A stretch of DNA of 64,000 nucleotides from Narthecium ossifragum (GCA_963920575.1 OY986966.1:268130-332129); one strand, 5' to 3'. Shown: positions 36,150-49,039, numbered from the stretch's first letter. Notes: generated from the sequence alone by a model not told the origin. Made by a program: numbers and translations.

Positions 36150-38493
36150 CGGAGTTTGACGGTGATTAAGGTAGACTTGAGGTCTGCCTACGATAGAGTT
36201 CAGTGAAATTTCTTGAAAGAGACACTGATAAGAATGGATTTTCCGCGGAGGTGGATTGGATGGGTGATGAGTTGTGTTGTTAGCCCAACCTTTTCTTTTA
36301 TTATCAATGGCAAGGTGCATGGACGTGTGACTTCACGGTGTGGCATAAGGCAAGGGGATCCTTTATCGCCTTATCTGTTCTTAGTTGTACAAGAGGTACT
36401 ATCTCGTATCCTTAAGGATCGTTGGCAAGGGTTGGAAGGATTGGGGTTTAGAGGATCAGATTTTTCGATCTCCCACCTTTTATATGCGGATGATTGCCTC
36501 TTTGTGACTAAGGCTTCTTGCACGGAGGCTAGGAAATTAAAGCAAAGACTTATTCTATTTAAGTCACTTTCGGGGTTAGAGATGAACCCAATGAAATCTA
36601 GCATACGTTTCTCACCCGGAGTTGATGATGATAGAAGAAATACTATTTGCCAGATTTTGGGGGTGGTAGAGACTGCTAATACTTGGAACTATTTTGGTGT
36701 TCCTCTATCTGATAAGAGGATTAGGGCAGCAGACTTTGCAATGTTGGTGGATAAAATGTTGTCTAAAGTTTTATCATGGCAAGGGAAGACTTTCTCGGAT
36801 CCGGGGCGCTTGGTGCTAATTAAGTCAGTATTGCAAGGAATTCCAGCTTTTGCTATGGCAACAACTAAGTTGCCGGTCGCGGTGATTAAACGGTTGGAGA
36901 GGATATGCAGAGAGTTCCTTTGGCGCGGGCGTAAGTCGGGGCTTAGCATTGTGGCGTGGAGGAAGGTTTGTATGCCAAGAGAGTTGGGAGGTTTGGGAGT
37001 CAAAGATTTCAAAGACTGGCAGGTTGCACTTAAGATGAGAAGAATGGCAGAGTTCCTTGAACCAAAAGAGAATGTATGGAAGCTCCTTGCGGCTGCGAAG
37101 TATCAATGGAAGGAGATCTTACGGTCGATGAGGGACTTAAAACCTGGTTTGGCCTCGACACATTGGAAGGCACTTTGTCAGGCATCTGACCGGTTGAGAG
37201 AAGGTTTGGTTTGTGTGCCGGGGGAGAATAGCAAGATTAGTTTTCTATATGATGTCTGGTTGGATGACGAGCTTATAGGAAGAAGCCCTGGTTTATACGA
37301 TGCTGGTGGGCTTGATAATGCTTTGGTGGGAGATTTTTTGACTCAACGAGGCTGGAACCTTGATAGGTTGGGTATATGTTGTCATCCTTCTATGGTGGGG
37401 AAAATCTTGCAGACACAGGTTGTTAGGAGGGACAAGATTCGTTGGGCTTTTGGTAGCACAGGATATCTTACAACAGCCTCTGCATATTGTTTTCTGGCAG
37501 GGAGGGAGGTTGCTAGTAGTGACTGTGATGAGAGGTGGAGCTTGATCTGGAGGCTGCCGGCGGGTCCCCGAGTCCGCCAATTTTTCTAGAAAATTCTTCA
37601 TGGGAAGCTGGCTGTAAGGGAGACTCTCTGGAGGTACTGCGGCGCCCCGGACCGGGAGTGTCCAAGATGTAGGCAAGGTCCTGAAACTATCTTCCATGCT
37701 ATTCTCGAATGCCCACTGGTACAGAGGATTTTTGCTGCAATTGCTGTAGATGAGAGCATGCCAAGACTGGCTACAAGTCCAGAGGATATATGGCAGTGTT
37801 TATTTGCTTCTTCAGGCCAAGCTCATGCCAGGGCGCTGAAGACCATTATATGTTATGGAGTATGGATTGTTTGGAAAGATAGAAACAAGATTGTATTTGA
37901 AGGGCAAGGCGAGTCGGCGAATGTTTTGGTCCGGAGGATCCGTCGTCCGGCTGTGGAATTTAATAGGAAGAATGAGAAGAAAGGGAAGAATGTGGCAGTG
38001 TCGAGGATGAAAAATGTTGTTGTGCAGGTTGATGGGGCTTATGATCAGAGATCTGGTGAGGCGGCGGTGAGTGATGTGTGTGTTGATGCGCAGGATCAGG
38101 TCCTTTGGGCAATGGGGGTGCCAGTTCAGGCATGCTCTGTTTTGTACACAGAGATGTTGGCTATTGAGGTGGGGTTGGTTTTCTGCAAAGATCAGGGATT
38201 TCTGAAGGTTGTCATTGAGTCAGACTCAATCATCGCGGTGCAAATTGTGAATGGTTTTCGAGTTTGGCCAGAGGAGGTGCAGCCAACGGCTAGGAATATA
38301 TGGAAGGAGGTATTGTTGTTGGAGTCTGCTCTTTTTTTACATTTTCCTATATCTTGTAATGCTAGGGCTGATGGTATTGCGAGATGGTGTCGCCGTCGCG
38401 GAGCTCCGTTTAACTGGACTCCGGCCGATGGCATGGATGTCTTGGCTGGTTTGATGTAAATTTAGCCTACGGGCTCAACTAGTCAAAAAAAAA
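36150..38493 (+). mobile_element. largest LINE copy: reverse transcriptase, zinc-knuckle and RNase H, 5'-truncated
   Basis: One reading frame runs from about 36153 to 38459 with only two stops. It covers the RT palm (IKVDLRSAYDRVQ, GIRQGDPLSPYLF, catalytic YADDCLF), a zf-RVT segment (ECPRCRQGPETIFHAILECP) and RNase H (VQVDGA, TEMLAIEVG, VIESDSI, ARADGIARWC). The stops replace expected Trp codons: TGA at 36204 after DRVQ and TAG at 37587 after RQFF. The 5' part (endonuclease, ORF1) is missing, as usual for truncated LINEs. The 3' end is GGGCTCAACTAGTC plus about ten A. I could not find a convincing flanking duplication. Confidence 0.9.
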
Positions 38494-39671
38494 AATGAGG
38501 CGTTAATTGATCAAGTAATATGTATGATCAGCCGCTTGATTGATCAAAAAAGACAATAGCTAATGAACAATTCCAACTGATAAATAGTGTCGATCGATCT
38601 CTTATATGTTGAGGTCACCCAAAAAAGCAAAGAACGTGGAAGTTATCAGGACACGTGGAGGCCGATGTGTCACCCAAATGAATCGTGTAGCAATTAAAGA
38701 GGAAAGACACATAACACCACTCGAACGACTATAAGGCGGTTCCAAACATTTAATTAGAATATGTAGTACGTATAAATATGTAAATTATTAAGGAGAAACA
38801 GCTAATCCTGATCCTGCTACACGCGGATCACTTTTGCCTAACCATGTATCAAGTGCTTTGTTTTTCTGTAAGTTACTTTTAATCAATGCAATGTCATGTT
38901 ATAAGTTCTTTTCTGTATCCTTAACCTAGATTTAATGGCTTTTTCCTGATAGTTCAGATTAATTCGTTTTCTTTAGAATAAGGCTATTATGTTTTCTTAG
39001 ATAGATTTATGCGCTTTCCTAAGTAGATTTATCCGTTTGCCTTTGACATATATTTAACTACTTCCATAAGTAGATTTACTTACTTTTTTGTACTTATTCT
39101 ACTCTCTTCTTTACTGTTTTATTAGATAAGTTTAGATTAATATCCTATCTCGTTTGATCTAATCCGATCGATCATGGATTTTAGGTAGATCAACGCTTTC
39201 ATTCGAACTGAATTTGAAGGAGTTTGAAACTTATCATATGCATGATCAATCACATCAACAACATCTATGAATCTAATCGATCATTGATTATTGTCGACCA
39301 AACCCCCAGCAAACACTTTAAGAAAACACATCGGCAGGTGCACTTGCCCATGCTTGAATCTATATATCAAAGAGTAAGATGTCTTCTTATTTTCATGAGG
39401 ATGTACGGTCTCCGTGACTCCGTCTCTAAACCTTCATTTATTTATGTATTTTTTGCATCTTTCAATGTAACTCTTGAACTCCACCTCCTTACATGTTATA
39501 GATGCAGAGATCACTTCCCGGGAACTCCCTCTCTCGACACAATGACACTGGTTCTAAGGCCTGTGAACTCCTAATTTTTGTACAACTCCACCACAAGACA
39601 ATGTAAAATACCAGAATCATCCTACTCTATTCCTTATTTCTAATGCGGGCCATAATAAAATCTAAATTTGT
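38494..39671. other. intergenic, AT-rich
   Basis: No gene supported. Short GATCAAG/CTTGATTGATC words near 38505-38555 form a local inverted repeat. Confidence 0.4.
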
Positions 39672-39687
39672 CCCAACATGTCATATA

Positions 39688-39946
39688 TATATATTTTTTT
39701 GATTAATTGAGCCAAAGGCTGGGTTACATAACTACATCAAGATAGAATTCTATCCGTTGGTTGAGGGCGACTCCCCCCGACCAACACAGTCCCCAACGGA
39801 AGAGCAAGGGCCTCTTTAGATAGACCATCAGCTATATTGTTCCTATCTCTAGGGATAAAAGAGAACAAAACACCCCCAAATTGACATGACATTGTCCAAA
39901 CCTTACACAACCTCGCCTCTAGATATGTAGGCCACACCTCCTTACC
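39688..39946 (-). mobile_element. 5'-truncated LINE copy 5
   Basis: Flanked by TCCCAACATGTCATAT (39671-39686) and TCCCAACATGCCATAT (39946-39961), a 16-bp duplication with one mismatch. The T run at about 39694 marks a minus-strand tail. It encodes the last part of an RNase H domain (SFIPRDRNNIADGLSKEAL). Confidence 0.85.
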
Positions 39947-40539
39947 TCCCAACATGCCATATGCTCCTAGAAGTACGAACTATATGGCCTCACTGGCTCT
40001 TAAGCAAAACGAGCGAGTGACCCTCCAATGAGAATGTTAATGTCGTTCTCCTCGTCGATAGTGAAGTTGTTCAAAAGAAAGTGAGATGGTCCATACATCT
40101 ACTAGGAAGATACATGAATGATGGAAACATATGACCTAAACTAAGTGGAGGATCCTTTGTTTTCTTCTCTCAATGACAAAAGTAACAATAAATGAGACCC
40201 AGACCCAGTATTTTACAAACTTTAGAGGAGATTCCATCCCCCTGCATCATATTTATGTGTGTGTGTAGTGTAGAGATGGAGGAGGCCACCACTTTGGTAT
40301 ATTCAAAACTAGATTGATTGGTTGGGAGACAGAGGTCCCGGGAGTGTCCTCGTAATTGGGTAGGGAGGTGGGGATGCTTTTGTTGGCCCTTCCTTTCAGC
40401 GTATGATCAAAGCCCGTATCATTTTCCCCACTCCCAAAAGTCAGAGGTCTTCACTGTTCCCTAGCTAACTTTATAAAGGAAAAAGGATTGTGGTCTTTGA
40501 TTTATGTTTTTTTTTTTAACTTGTCTAATAAGAACCTTT

Positions 40540-41111
40540 GTGGCAAACATGTTTGGATCATCTATTCTGCCTGGAATAGGATACCCTTTTCCATTCCAAG
40601 AAAGCATTTCGTCGTTTGTTTGGTTGTTTGGTTTTTCCATTCTGGACGGAATGGAATACTCATTTATTCTCGAGAAAAAATGATACATTCTTTCCACCCA
40701 TAGCATTGACCTATTCCATTTAGATTTGAATAAATGAGATGTTTAATGACATAATTATCTCTAAGTAGTCAATCTCAATGGTTGAATTAAACTATTAAAT
40801 CGACACTGTTGGATTACACTCATATCGATATATTTTATGTGTTTATATATATAGACTCAAATGCTAAAATGAAAAGTAGATAAATTATTATATTTTATAT
40901 AGATATATATGACTGAATATGCAGCATAGTCATTTACATATTATTCTTATTCTATTTCCATGTTTATTAGTGTATATCAAACATATGAAACTATCATCTC
41001 CATCCTCATTCCTTATTCAATCAAACACAATCATCATCACTGTATTCATCAGTTTATTCCATTTCTAATCTCATTCATTTCATTCCTCATCACGATCCAC
41101 ATTCAAATGTG
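40540..41111. mobile_element. possible Harbinger-type MITE, degenerate
   Basis: Both halves are rich in GGAATGGAAT/ATTCCATT words in opposite orientation, and the ends (GGCAAACATGTTTGGATC and CACATTCAAATGTGGCC) form a poor inverted repeat. It resembles the better preserved element at 51681-52404. Boundaries are approximate and no target duplication was confirmed. Confidence 0.35.
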
Positions 41112-41799
41112 GCCGTAGAGCTAGAATATGGAATGATCGATAAAAGCTATTACCCTCGCCTCTCAAGCTAATATATGGTATAGGTGATAAAGGCTGTTAC
41201 GTACCCTCGCCTCTCAAGCTAATATATAGGTTTCGTTTCTAAATCGTTTCGGAGAGGCTACATATAGACGGTGTCTTTAAGACCACATATAGAATTCTAT
41301 CACGGACCATATTATTCGTCATCACTACAATACATGATGTATATCCAACTCAGATGACACGATGATGGCGTAGCAGTCAAGGTTTGTAATGTTTTGCATG
41401 TCATGTTGAGCTCGAATCTTTTGCATGAGTGCTATATAGATATTTACCCGCACTAATTAAATGATTAAATAAAATAAAACCATGAGGTTGACAACAAAAG
41501 CTAAAGTCCAATCAATGAATCTTATATTATCCGGTGCAAACAATCAGATCATGAGCGAATGTCCAGAGAAAAGTATATCAAGTTGATAAATAAGATCTAG
41601 AGATCAAGATTTAAAACACATGGCGATAATTTGAAGGAGATGGCGGTTACCGTGCCCTGTCATGGACGGCGAAAGTACTAGTATTACTAAAGAATGCACC
41701 GGTAAGAGGGCTATCGGAAGCTACGTGTTTTTATTCTGTGTAACTCGGAGGAGATGGTGGTTACCGTGCCCCGACATTGGCCATGCGACCTCTCTCTAG

Positions 41800-42400
41800 T
41801 TCTGCGCCCCATCCGAAGGCTCTTTTCCTCTATGTCTTATGTGTTGTTTGTTCATATCCCTCGTGAATTTAATGTGACTGGTAGATAGGCCTACTAGTTC
41901 AGCTAGGAGAGGCCCATCCGGGCCATCTTTAGTTTCTATTTTCTTCCCTTAGGCTATCAGGCTTAATTAACAAAAACAAAAAAAGAAGCTACCTGCTTTA
42001 ATGGGCTGACTTGAAGGCCCATGTACGTAGTACATGGGCTGTGTTGAACGTGGCTTCAGTGTACACCAGAAGCCCATCGCTCTGTATACAGGGGTTAGCG
42101 GTTAGCAGGCTTGATTTGGTGTCGACCTGGTAACATCATCTTAATATATCAGGCAAATTAGCCCTTAACCTGCGTGGTATGGTATCGAAGTTATTGTAGC
42201 TTGAACGTAGATGTTGGTTTTGTAGCTATCCTTAGGTCTGCTAGCTAACACTTGTGTAGACAAGGAGGCAAAGTCATGTCGAGCATATGGCTCTAGTTTT
42301 GATTGAAACCTGGGTGATGACCCACCTAGGTGTCCATTTGTAATTTATGTTTTGTACTCAGTCTCAGAGCTCAACTAATAATAAATAAAAAAAAACATAA
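41800..42400 (+). mobile_element. two LINE 3' tails in tandem
   Basis: The segment ending at 41985 encodes a remnant HIPREFNVT (the IPR-x-N region of RNase H) and ends CCCTTAGGCTATCAGGCTTAATTAAC plus A-rich tail. A second tail ends at about 42395 with CTCAGAGCTCAACTAATAATAA and A-rich sequence. Both fit the family's 3' signature. Their 5' limits are unclear. Confidence 0.5.
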
Positions 42401-42671
42401 ACATAAACGAAGGTTTGATCTTCTTTGAATAATGTTATCAAACATACAAGCTTTTTTACACATTTGATCAATCACAAACAGATCTATGGATGTATGAAAG
42501 AAAAACATTAAATTAAAAGTAGTACGTGGTACAAGATACTACGAACAACGATCACTTTCGGTCGTTGGCACTAGTCCACCTCCACATCGCCCGCAGCATA
42601 TAAAACAATTAATTAATTAGCTAGCTAGCGAGATGGATGCATGAGAGAAAGAGAGAGAGCGTGGTCCCCTG

Positions 42672-45112
42672 CTAACAAGTTGGAAGGTCACTTGGTGGTG
42701 GGAGCAGCGACTCGTTTGGGCCCTCCCCATTCTCCACAACAAATGCCATCTTCAATCCCCATGTCGTATGCACCTCCAAATGACAGTGCATGAACCACAC
42801 GCCTATAATCCAAGATACCGATAAAAAAAAAGAAGAAACAAATTAAGGTGGTGAGATGATCAGATAGAAGAATCAATCATTCATCATGGCATTTAGTAGT
42901 TGGCGCTTAATTGTCGAAGGCTGACTGTACCTGGATTGTCCGCTCTGAATCTTATCGCCGTCCACCCGCCGGACGGAACTCCAATCGTGTTCCTTTCGGT
43001 AGGATCGATGAGATTAAACTTTGCCGGAGATGTCTTGGGGTCATAGTTACCCAGGCCTCTTCCGACCGCGAAGAAATTGTAGCCATGCAAATGGATGGGG
43101 TGGTTCTCCGGCGCAATGATGCCCGTGTCTTGGAGGACCAACTGCACCGTGGCGTTATAAGGCAGGCGATAAAGCCTGGTTCCGTTCATCGTATGCGTGT
43201 TGTTAGGGCCTCTGCCGGAGTAGTTGAAGGCTATGGGCGGCTTACCGGGGAAGTCGGTGGTGAAGACGCCACTTATGTTGAAGTAATGAGCTTGGAGGAG
43301 CGCGGTGGTTGGCATCACAAAGCTGACGTTGTTTATAGCCGCCACCACTCGGTTGCCGCCGCTGCACGTCTGGCACGGGTTGATGCCGAGGCCGACGGTG
43401 AATAGCAGCGAGTGGTCGACGGTCAGCGGCACGTTGGCCGGGTACTCGTTGGTGTTCAGGCTCCGAAGAGAGTCGACAAAGTTGGAAGCCACCGGCGTGT
43501 CATTCTGCGGCGGAGGGTTGGTGAGAGTGACGGAGGAGGTCGAGAGGGTGCCTGCGTAGTGCAACGTGGCGGTGGCCGTCCTGTTATCCACCGGGATCGG
43601 GGAGTCCATGAACGGGGATGCTGTGACAAGGTACTTTCCGGCTGCTTTGTCGGCCGTCAACAGGACGTTGGTGGTCTGGCCGGGTGCGAGGAGTAATGTG
43701 TCAGTTGTGAAAGCCTTGGTGTAGACGGCGTCGACCTCCACGACGGTGAGCTTATGCCCGGCTACTTTGAAGAAGAGCTCCTCATTAAGGGCAGCGTTGA
43801 TGATCCTAAGCATGTATGTCTTGCCACTCTCCACCTGCAACTTAAATCCATCTGTGCTCCAAATGTTAGTTTCAAATTAATAACCCAAAGTCAATTATAA
43901 ATTAGACTACCTTGCTTAATTACTAGCTTGCTCAAAGAAATGGAATAATAATATTACACTACCTTGGGAGGTAGAACAATTTGAAATCGGCCCAGGATGG
44001 CCGTTAATGAAGTGGGCGTCCGAAACATTTGGGGCAAGACCAGACTTCAGTGCCTCGTTAATAACAGCTTCCGTATCTGATTTCCACCATTCGGCTGCAT
44101 GTGGTTCAATTCAACGAGGAATAACCAAGGAATTAATGCAATTGATCTTTAGCATTAATTGGTAGCTGTAATTAGCTAGCTAGAAAGGAATACAGATATC
44201 AAGGAGAGAGAGATAAGATCGATCAGGTAGGTGATCAGTTTGATTTGTACGGACCCAAGATGACCACTGCCTCTTTGTGGGGTGTGAGGAAGGGATAAGG
44301 GTGCTTGGGCAAGATGACAATGGCGCCGTGCACCGTGGCCCTGAGCCATAGGATGTGGGCATGCCAGAATAAGGTGCCCCTTTGCCCGGTGATGGTAAAG
44401 TTGTAGACGTAGGTTTGCTCCGGCTGTATGGGGCATTGAGCGATGTAAGCCGGCCCGTCAGACCAACCCGTCCGCAGCTGCCTCACCCCATGCCTGAGCC
44501 AGCCCAACAAAAATATATATGTTAAACAGGGCCTGAATGACTGGTATTGAATCTAATTTTTTGTACGATCGAGCGAATTCTAAAAATTGACCCTGCTCAT
44601 CACTGACTGACCCATTTCTAGTTACTTAGCTGGCGAGGCTTTGAAGAGATTCGAAGATGGAGCTCACCAGTGAATGGTGACGTTGTACTTGACATGGTTG
44701 ATGACCTTGACGAGCACGTTGTCATCTTCTCTTACATACAGGGTCGGTCCGGGGAACTGGCCGTTTACGGTGACGATCGTCTTGGTGGCGCACATCCGCG
44801 TCATGCTCCTCGTAACCACCTGAAAGCACCACAGCGATCGAAGCACAACAGTACATTGCATGCGCGCAGCTGCCCTTCCATTATCAACCAACATCTTCGA
44901 TTGCCTCGCTGGTTTAGCACGGGCGTGGCCCTTTAGGGCCACCCATCGCTGCCTTATAATTTCTCTATTTTTCCCCAGCCTTCGGCCTTAATTAATCAAA
45001 AAAAAAAAAAAAAAAAACTTACATCGAACTTGAAGTGCCGGACCCTGCCGTCGACGAGCACCACCGGAAAGAGGGTCACCGCCAGGAAAAGAGCTCGGAT
45101 CCATGAATCCAT
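42672..45112 (-). CDS. laccase (multicopper oxidase); 6 exons
   Basis: Exons (5' to 3' on the minus strand) are 45112-45023, 44819-44668, 44493-44255, 44094-43963, 43851-42931 and 42802-42672. All phases join and give 554 residues, a normal laccase length. Residues 1-22 ([20 protein letters not shown]) are a signal peptide, so the enzyme is secreted. The four copper-binding motifs are intact: HWHG across the exon 2/3 junction, WHAHILW, HPIHLHG and [14 protein letters not shown] with Leu in the axial type-1 position. Laccases oxidise phenolics, including monolignols, with reduction of oxygen to water in the cell wall. The protein has many N-glycosylation sequons. Intron 1 carries an A-rich LINE tail in antisense. 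The exon 3/4 junction gives ILAEWWKSD where most laccases have ILGEWW. The family member cannot be fixed from this sequence. Confidence 0.95.
44881..45017 (+). mobile_element. LINE tail inside laccase intron 1
   Basis: CCCCAGCCTTCGGCCTTAATTAATC followed by about 19 A resembles the 3' ends of the other LINE copies. It lies antisense within intron 1 and ends three bases short of the 5' splice site region of exon 1. Confidence 0.5.
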
Positions 45113-45256
45113 GTCTTAGTAATTTGGCTCCTTTAATTGAACTCTAGCAGCTGGCTAGCTTCTCTTTATCTCTCTAGAGGCTTTCTGATCATCGATCTCT
45201 TATTGGAGTATTGCTGGATTGGTGGTATCTCTGCATGGAATGACTGGCCAACGCAC

Positions 45257-45266
45257 TCTTATAAGA
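45257..45266 (-). promoter_or_regulatory. laccase TATA box
   Basis: TTATAAGA on the minus strand lies about 145 bases upstream of the laccase ATG, a suitable place for a TATA box with a leader of roughly 110 bases. Confidence 0.45.
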
Positions 45267-45710
45267 GAGACGGGATATCTCGCTGCCATGTCATTTTTGC
45301 GATTAGGTGAGGGATTCTTGATCGACAAGAAGGTTTTCGCCCAATAAACCACCGCTCAGTGCCTTCTTAGAAGGCTTCTGAATCACTTAAAGCCGGTAGA
45401 TGTCTCCGTAGTGTACATCCTTTTCGCGGTGAAGCTCTTGTCACGTAATTTTCCTACCTACTCTCGAGCTTCTGGGATTACTCTTTGTCTTTCCATTGAA
45501 TTGATGAGTTTCATAGCTAGATTACTACAATAATCTTTCAATCATCTCAGTATATTTCTTTCACATATATATATAGTTATATATAGTTATATATAGTTAT
45601 ATATATAACAATATTCGCGCGCGGCACAAGAGTTTTTTCCTAGCTAGCTCTAGTTATAGGGTAGTAGTCCTTATCTCAACTTTCATGTACTGATCGATTA
45701 TATGGATTCC

Positions 45711-46053
45711 TTTTTTTTTTTATTTGTTAAGCTCGGAGGCTAGATAAAACAACGACAACTCTCAGCGGTCCTAATCCAAATGGGTCATCCATGCTGAGGA
45801 TGCAAGACCATCAACCACGGAGTTAAACTCACATGCATGAAATGTGAATAAAGGAGATGCTTCAAAAGAGGAATGACATTCGCCAAACTGAAAATAGAGG
45901 TGATAAGAGGTCCCTAGGCCAAGCAAATCTAAGGCTGATGTAGCGAGTCAACTCCCCTCCGTCGAGACTCCTGCAAGCCACCATCAATTGCCTTGACCTT
46001 CACTTCCATCATAGAATTCACCGCACAAACACCTTGCTAAGGCCAGACCAGAG
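45711..46053 (-). mobile_element. 5'-truncated LINE copy 6
   Basis: Flanked by TATATGGATTCC (45699-45710 and 46054-46065), with a T run at 45711-45721 marking a minus-strand poly-A tail. The inside reads as a badly decayed RNase H region. It lies about 600 bases upstream of the laccase ATG. Confidence 0.85.
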
Positions 46054-46065
46054 TATATGGATTCC

Positions 46066-46865
46066 CAAAGCAACTAACCAGGTACCACATATATGTGGTC
46101 CAATTCATAATAATTCCATACAAAATGTAACAAAGATATATAAAGCTATATTGTCGTAATCTTCCTAACATCATTATCATGCTTCATGCGACTTTAATGG
46201 CTCACTTGTGTTTTTACGTGCGGGGTTATTTGAGTTATAGATACCTTAGATCATGACGTCCACAATAACCACGGAACCACCTTGAAAGACGAAAGTTTTG
46301 TGAAACATCAGCACGTTTAGCAGTCCTTTATTTGTTTGTTTGTGGGGGCATCAGGCCGCATGCATACTGTTTTAGATGTTGGTGTGGTAATTCCTTCAAA
46401 AGCAGAAAGTACTAAAATGATAAAGTGTATATGGTTGAGACGTAGCTGTTCGATGAGGAGATTCTTGTGAGGTGACAAAGATGCTAAGCTTATTTAAAAT
46501 CTATAAGCTTCACAGCTGTCGATCTGAGTGCTCCAGCCCATCACACGTTGTTGAAATAGCCTCTACGAACCCTCTAGGATGGCAATTAATGCGTATAATG
46601 ATACTTCAGATGATATTGATTGATTGAAGGTGATGTTAGTATGCATTATAGACTGGTTTTCTATTATATATAAATCTATCTATCGATTTAGAAAATTAAT
46701 ATGTACTCCATCCAAGCGCATGCAACAGTACGTTTCCATCAAGCATGTCAATTTAGGAGATGCTAGCTAAAGCTGGGTGGTATTAGTAACTATTTTTTGA
46801 TCTTGCAAGATCTTCGAATCACAAAAGCGGGCTATATACCTGCTAGCTGCAGGAAGCTTCATCGA

Positions 46866-46899
<34 letters not shown>

Positions 46900-48017
46900 T
46901 GTAGCTTAGAATGGTGGCAATAGCGATATATGGATTCAGATAATGGCATGCCATCAATAAATTTAATTAATTCAAAAGCCTGTGCTTAATGTCTACGGCA
47001 ATAGCTAGATGAACTTTTTTTAATGACAATTTAAACGTGGAACAACTCTGCCGTCGTCTTTTTTGAGTAGATTGATCCCGACTTGTTCTGGTTAACTGTA
47101 GGATCGATTAAAGAAAAAAGAGTTTCTCTTTCAAGTGAAAAGGATGAAGGTATGTCCAAAAATGCCTATTTCTCTTTCAGTTTAAATGGATGGAAACATG
47201 TTCACACTTCAAGATCAAGTGCCCTTACCTAATCGTTCAGCTCACCTATATATCTCTCTGTTTAGACTTCAGACCAGGAAAAAAAACAAAGAAACAGAAA
47301 GGCCGAAGAAAAAAAAACAGACAAAAGGGTACGGGTGGGTTGAAAGCCCATGGGCCTCAACCCCAGCTCTTGTGGCACAATACCTTCTCATATTGGCATT
47401 ATTTTCCTCCCTCTGTTTTTGCAGTACCTCAGCCAATGCGTGTGGCTTGCAAGAGTAGAATTCGGGTTTCTTAATACAATTAATACCATATTATAATGGT
47501 GCCCAGATGGAGATGATAAGTGCTTACCAGACAGGAGGAGTACCGTCAAGAATCTCCTACTAAATACATATAAAGAAGAGGTACGTTCGTCATGAATAAT
47601 ATCCAAGTTTCTAACTCAATGGGCGATCTATATGTTAACAGTCATCAAGATTAACAATGCAAGAGCAGATAATGGTATTCTCTAGGAACTAGAAGAGGTA
47701 GTAGTAATAGACGGCAATTGACGTCTAGGCTACGATATACCAACACAATAATAACATTATTTTGACTATCAACTAAACGTAACTATAACGGAGTAGACTG
47801 TAGACCAAACAAGATTCACCGGGTAGGATAAGATCCATTGACTCACCGAGATACTACTCTACTCTTCATGGACGTATTCATTCCGTCAAAGGAATCAATC
47901 CCAATCTCTTCATTCTCACAATATTTCCTTATAGTTTTTCTCTCTTGTGAGTTATTTTTAATGTTTATGTCTCATGTCGAAGCCTCGAAGGATCCTAACA
48001 AACAAGTGAATCCTAGT
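46066..48017. other. intergenic
   Basis: No gene supported. (AT)14 occurs at 46869-46896. The rest is AT-rich and shows no recognisable repeat or coding pattern. Confidence 0.45.
46869..46896. repeat. (AT)14 microsatellite
   Basis: Fourteen uninterrupted AT units. Confidence 0.9.
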
Positions 48018-48026
48018 TTCTTATTA

Positions 48027-48944
48027 GGGTTATTTGCATATACCCCCCTGAAAAAGGTTTATTTTACATATACCCCCCTTAAAAAACAAAATTTACATCA
48101 GAAACCTTGAAAATCTTAATTATTTGCATATAGCCCCTCGGGTTAATTGGGAATGGAATATTTGGTGCGCAAGCTAACGGAGGCTACCGGTGGAAGCTGA
48201 AATTACTAAAATACCCTTACCCCTACCCCTATATATGCTTCCTACTCCCTCCTCCGACCCGACGATTGTTGGGGCAAGGGCTTCAAATCCTCTGATGACA
48301 TATCTCATCATCCTCCAGCGACCTAGCTATCTGCTCATCGGCAGCAAACTTCTCCCAATTTCTCCCTATTTCTCTTGATTTCTGCCAATTTCCATCCTCT
48401 ATAGATCGATTTCATCGTCAATTTAACCATGAAGAAGTCTCCATCTTAAGTTCACACAATACACCCTATATGACTTGTCGTTGCCATGAGTCCTGCTCCA
48501 TCTGACAATCCAATTGCACCAACAGCAAAGGTAGAAAGTTTATGGGCTATTCCAGATATAAGGTATTAATCTCATTGTTTTTTTTACATTTCGAAAGATT
48601 GAACTCCACTCCATCTTTTACCCTAGTCTTATTTTCTCAGAGCATGGATGATGCTAGTTGCCATCCAAGCCCATGCAGTAGCTCTAAAAACCCTTGCCCC
48701 AACAATCGTCGGGTTGGAGGAGGGAGTAGGAAGCATATATAGGGGTAGGGGTAAGGGTATTTTAGTAATTTCAGCTTCCACCGTTAGCCTCCGTTAGCTT
48801 GCACACCGAATATTCCATTCCCAATTAACCCGAGGGGCTATATGCAAATAATCAAGATTTTCAAGGTTTCTGATGCAAATTTTGTTTTTTTAAGGGGGTA
48901 TACGTAAAATAAACCTTTTTTAGGGGGGTATATGCAAATAACCC
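48027..48944. mobile_element. MULE with about 250-bp terminal inverted repeats, 918 bp
   Basis: The arms 48027-48275 and 48692-48944 are near-perfect inverted repeats beginning GGGTTATTTGCATATACCCC. Flanks are TTCTTATTA (48018-48026) and TTGTTATTA (48945-48953), a 9-bp duplication with one mismatch. Long TIRs plus 9-bp duplications define Mutator-like elements. The middle 415 bases have no transposase; I see no recognisable captured gene in it. Confidence 0.88.
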
Positions 48945-49039
48945 TTGTTATTAACATGTCGCTCTCTCCAATAATAGTTGGGCTCCAGCTTGGATAACTT
49001 CATACGGGTGGTCATTATTCCTGGCCACCGGCAGTCTCA

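Noticed and set aside
37758..38459. Stand-alone RNase H host gene
   Set aside because: It is in the same frame as the upstream reverse transcriptase and is separated from it by a single Trp-to-stop change, so it is part of the LINE.
42911..43696. Plus-strand frames opposite laccase exon 5
   Set aside because: Antisense shadows of a GC-rich coding exon.
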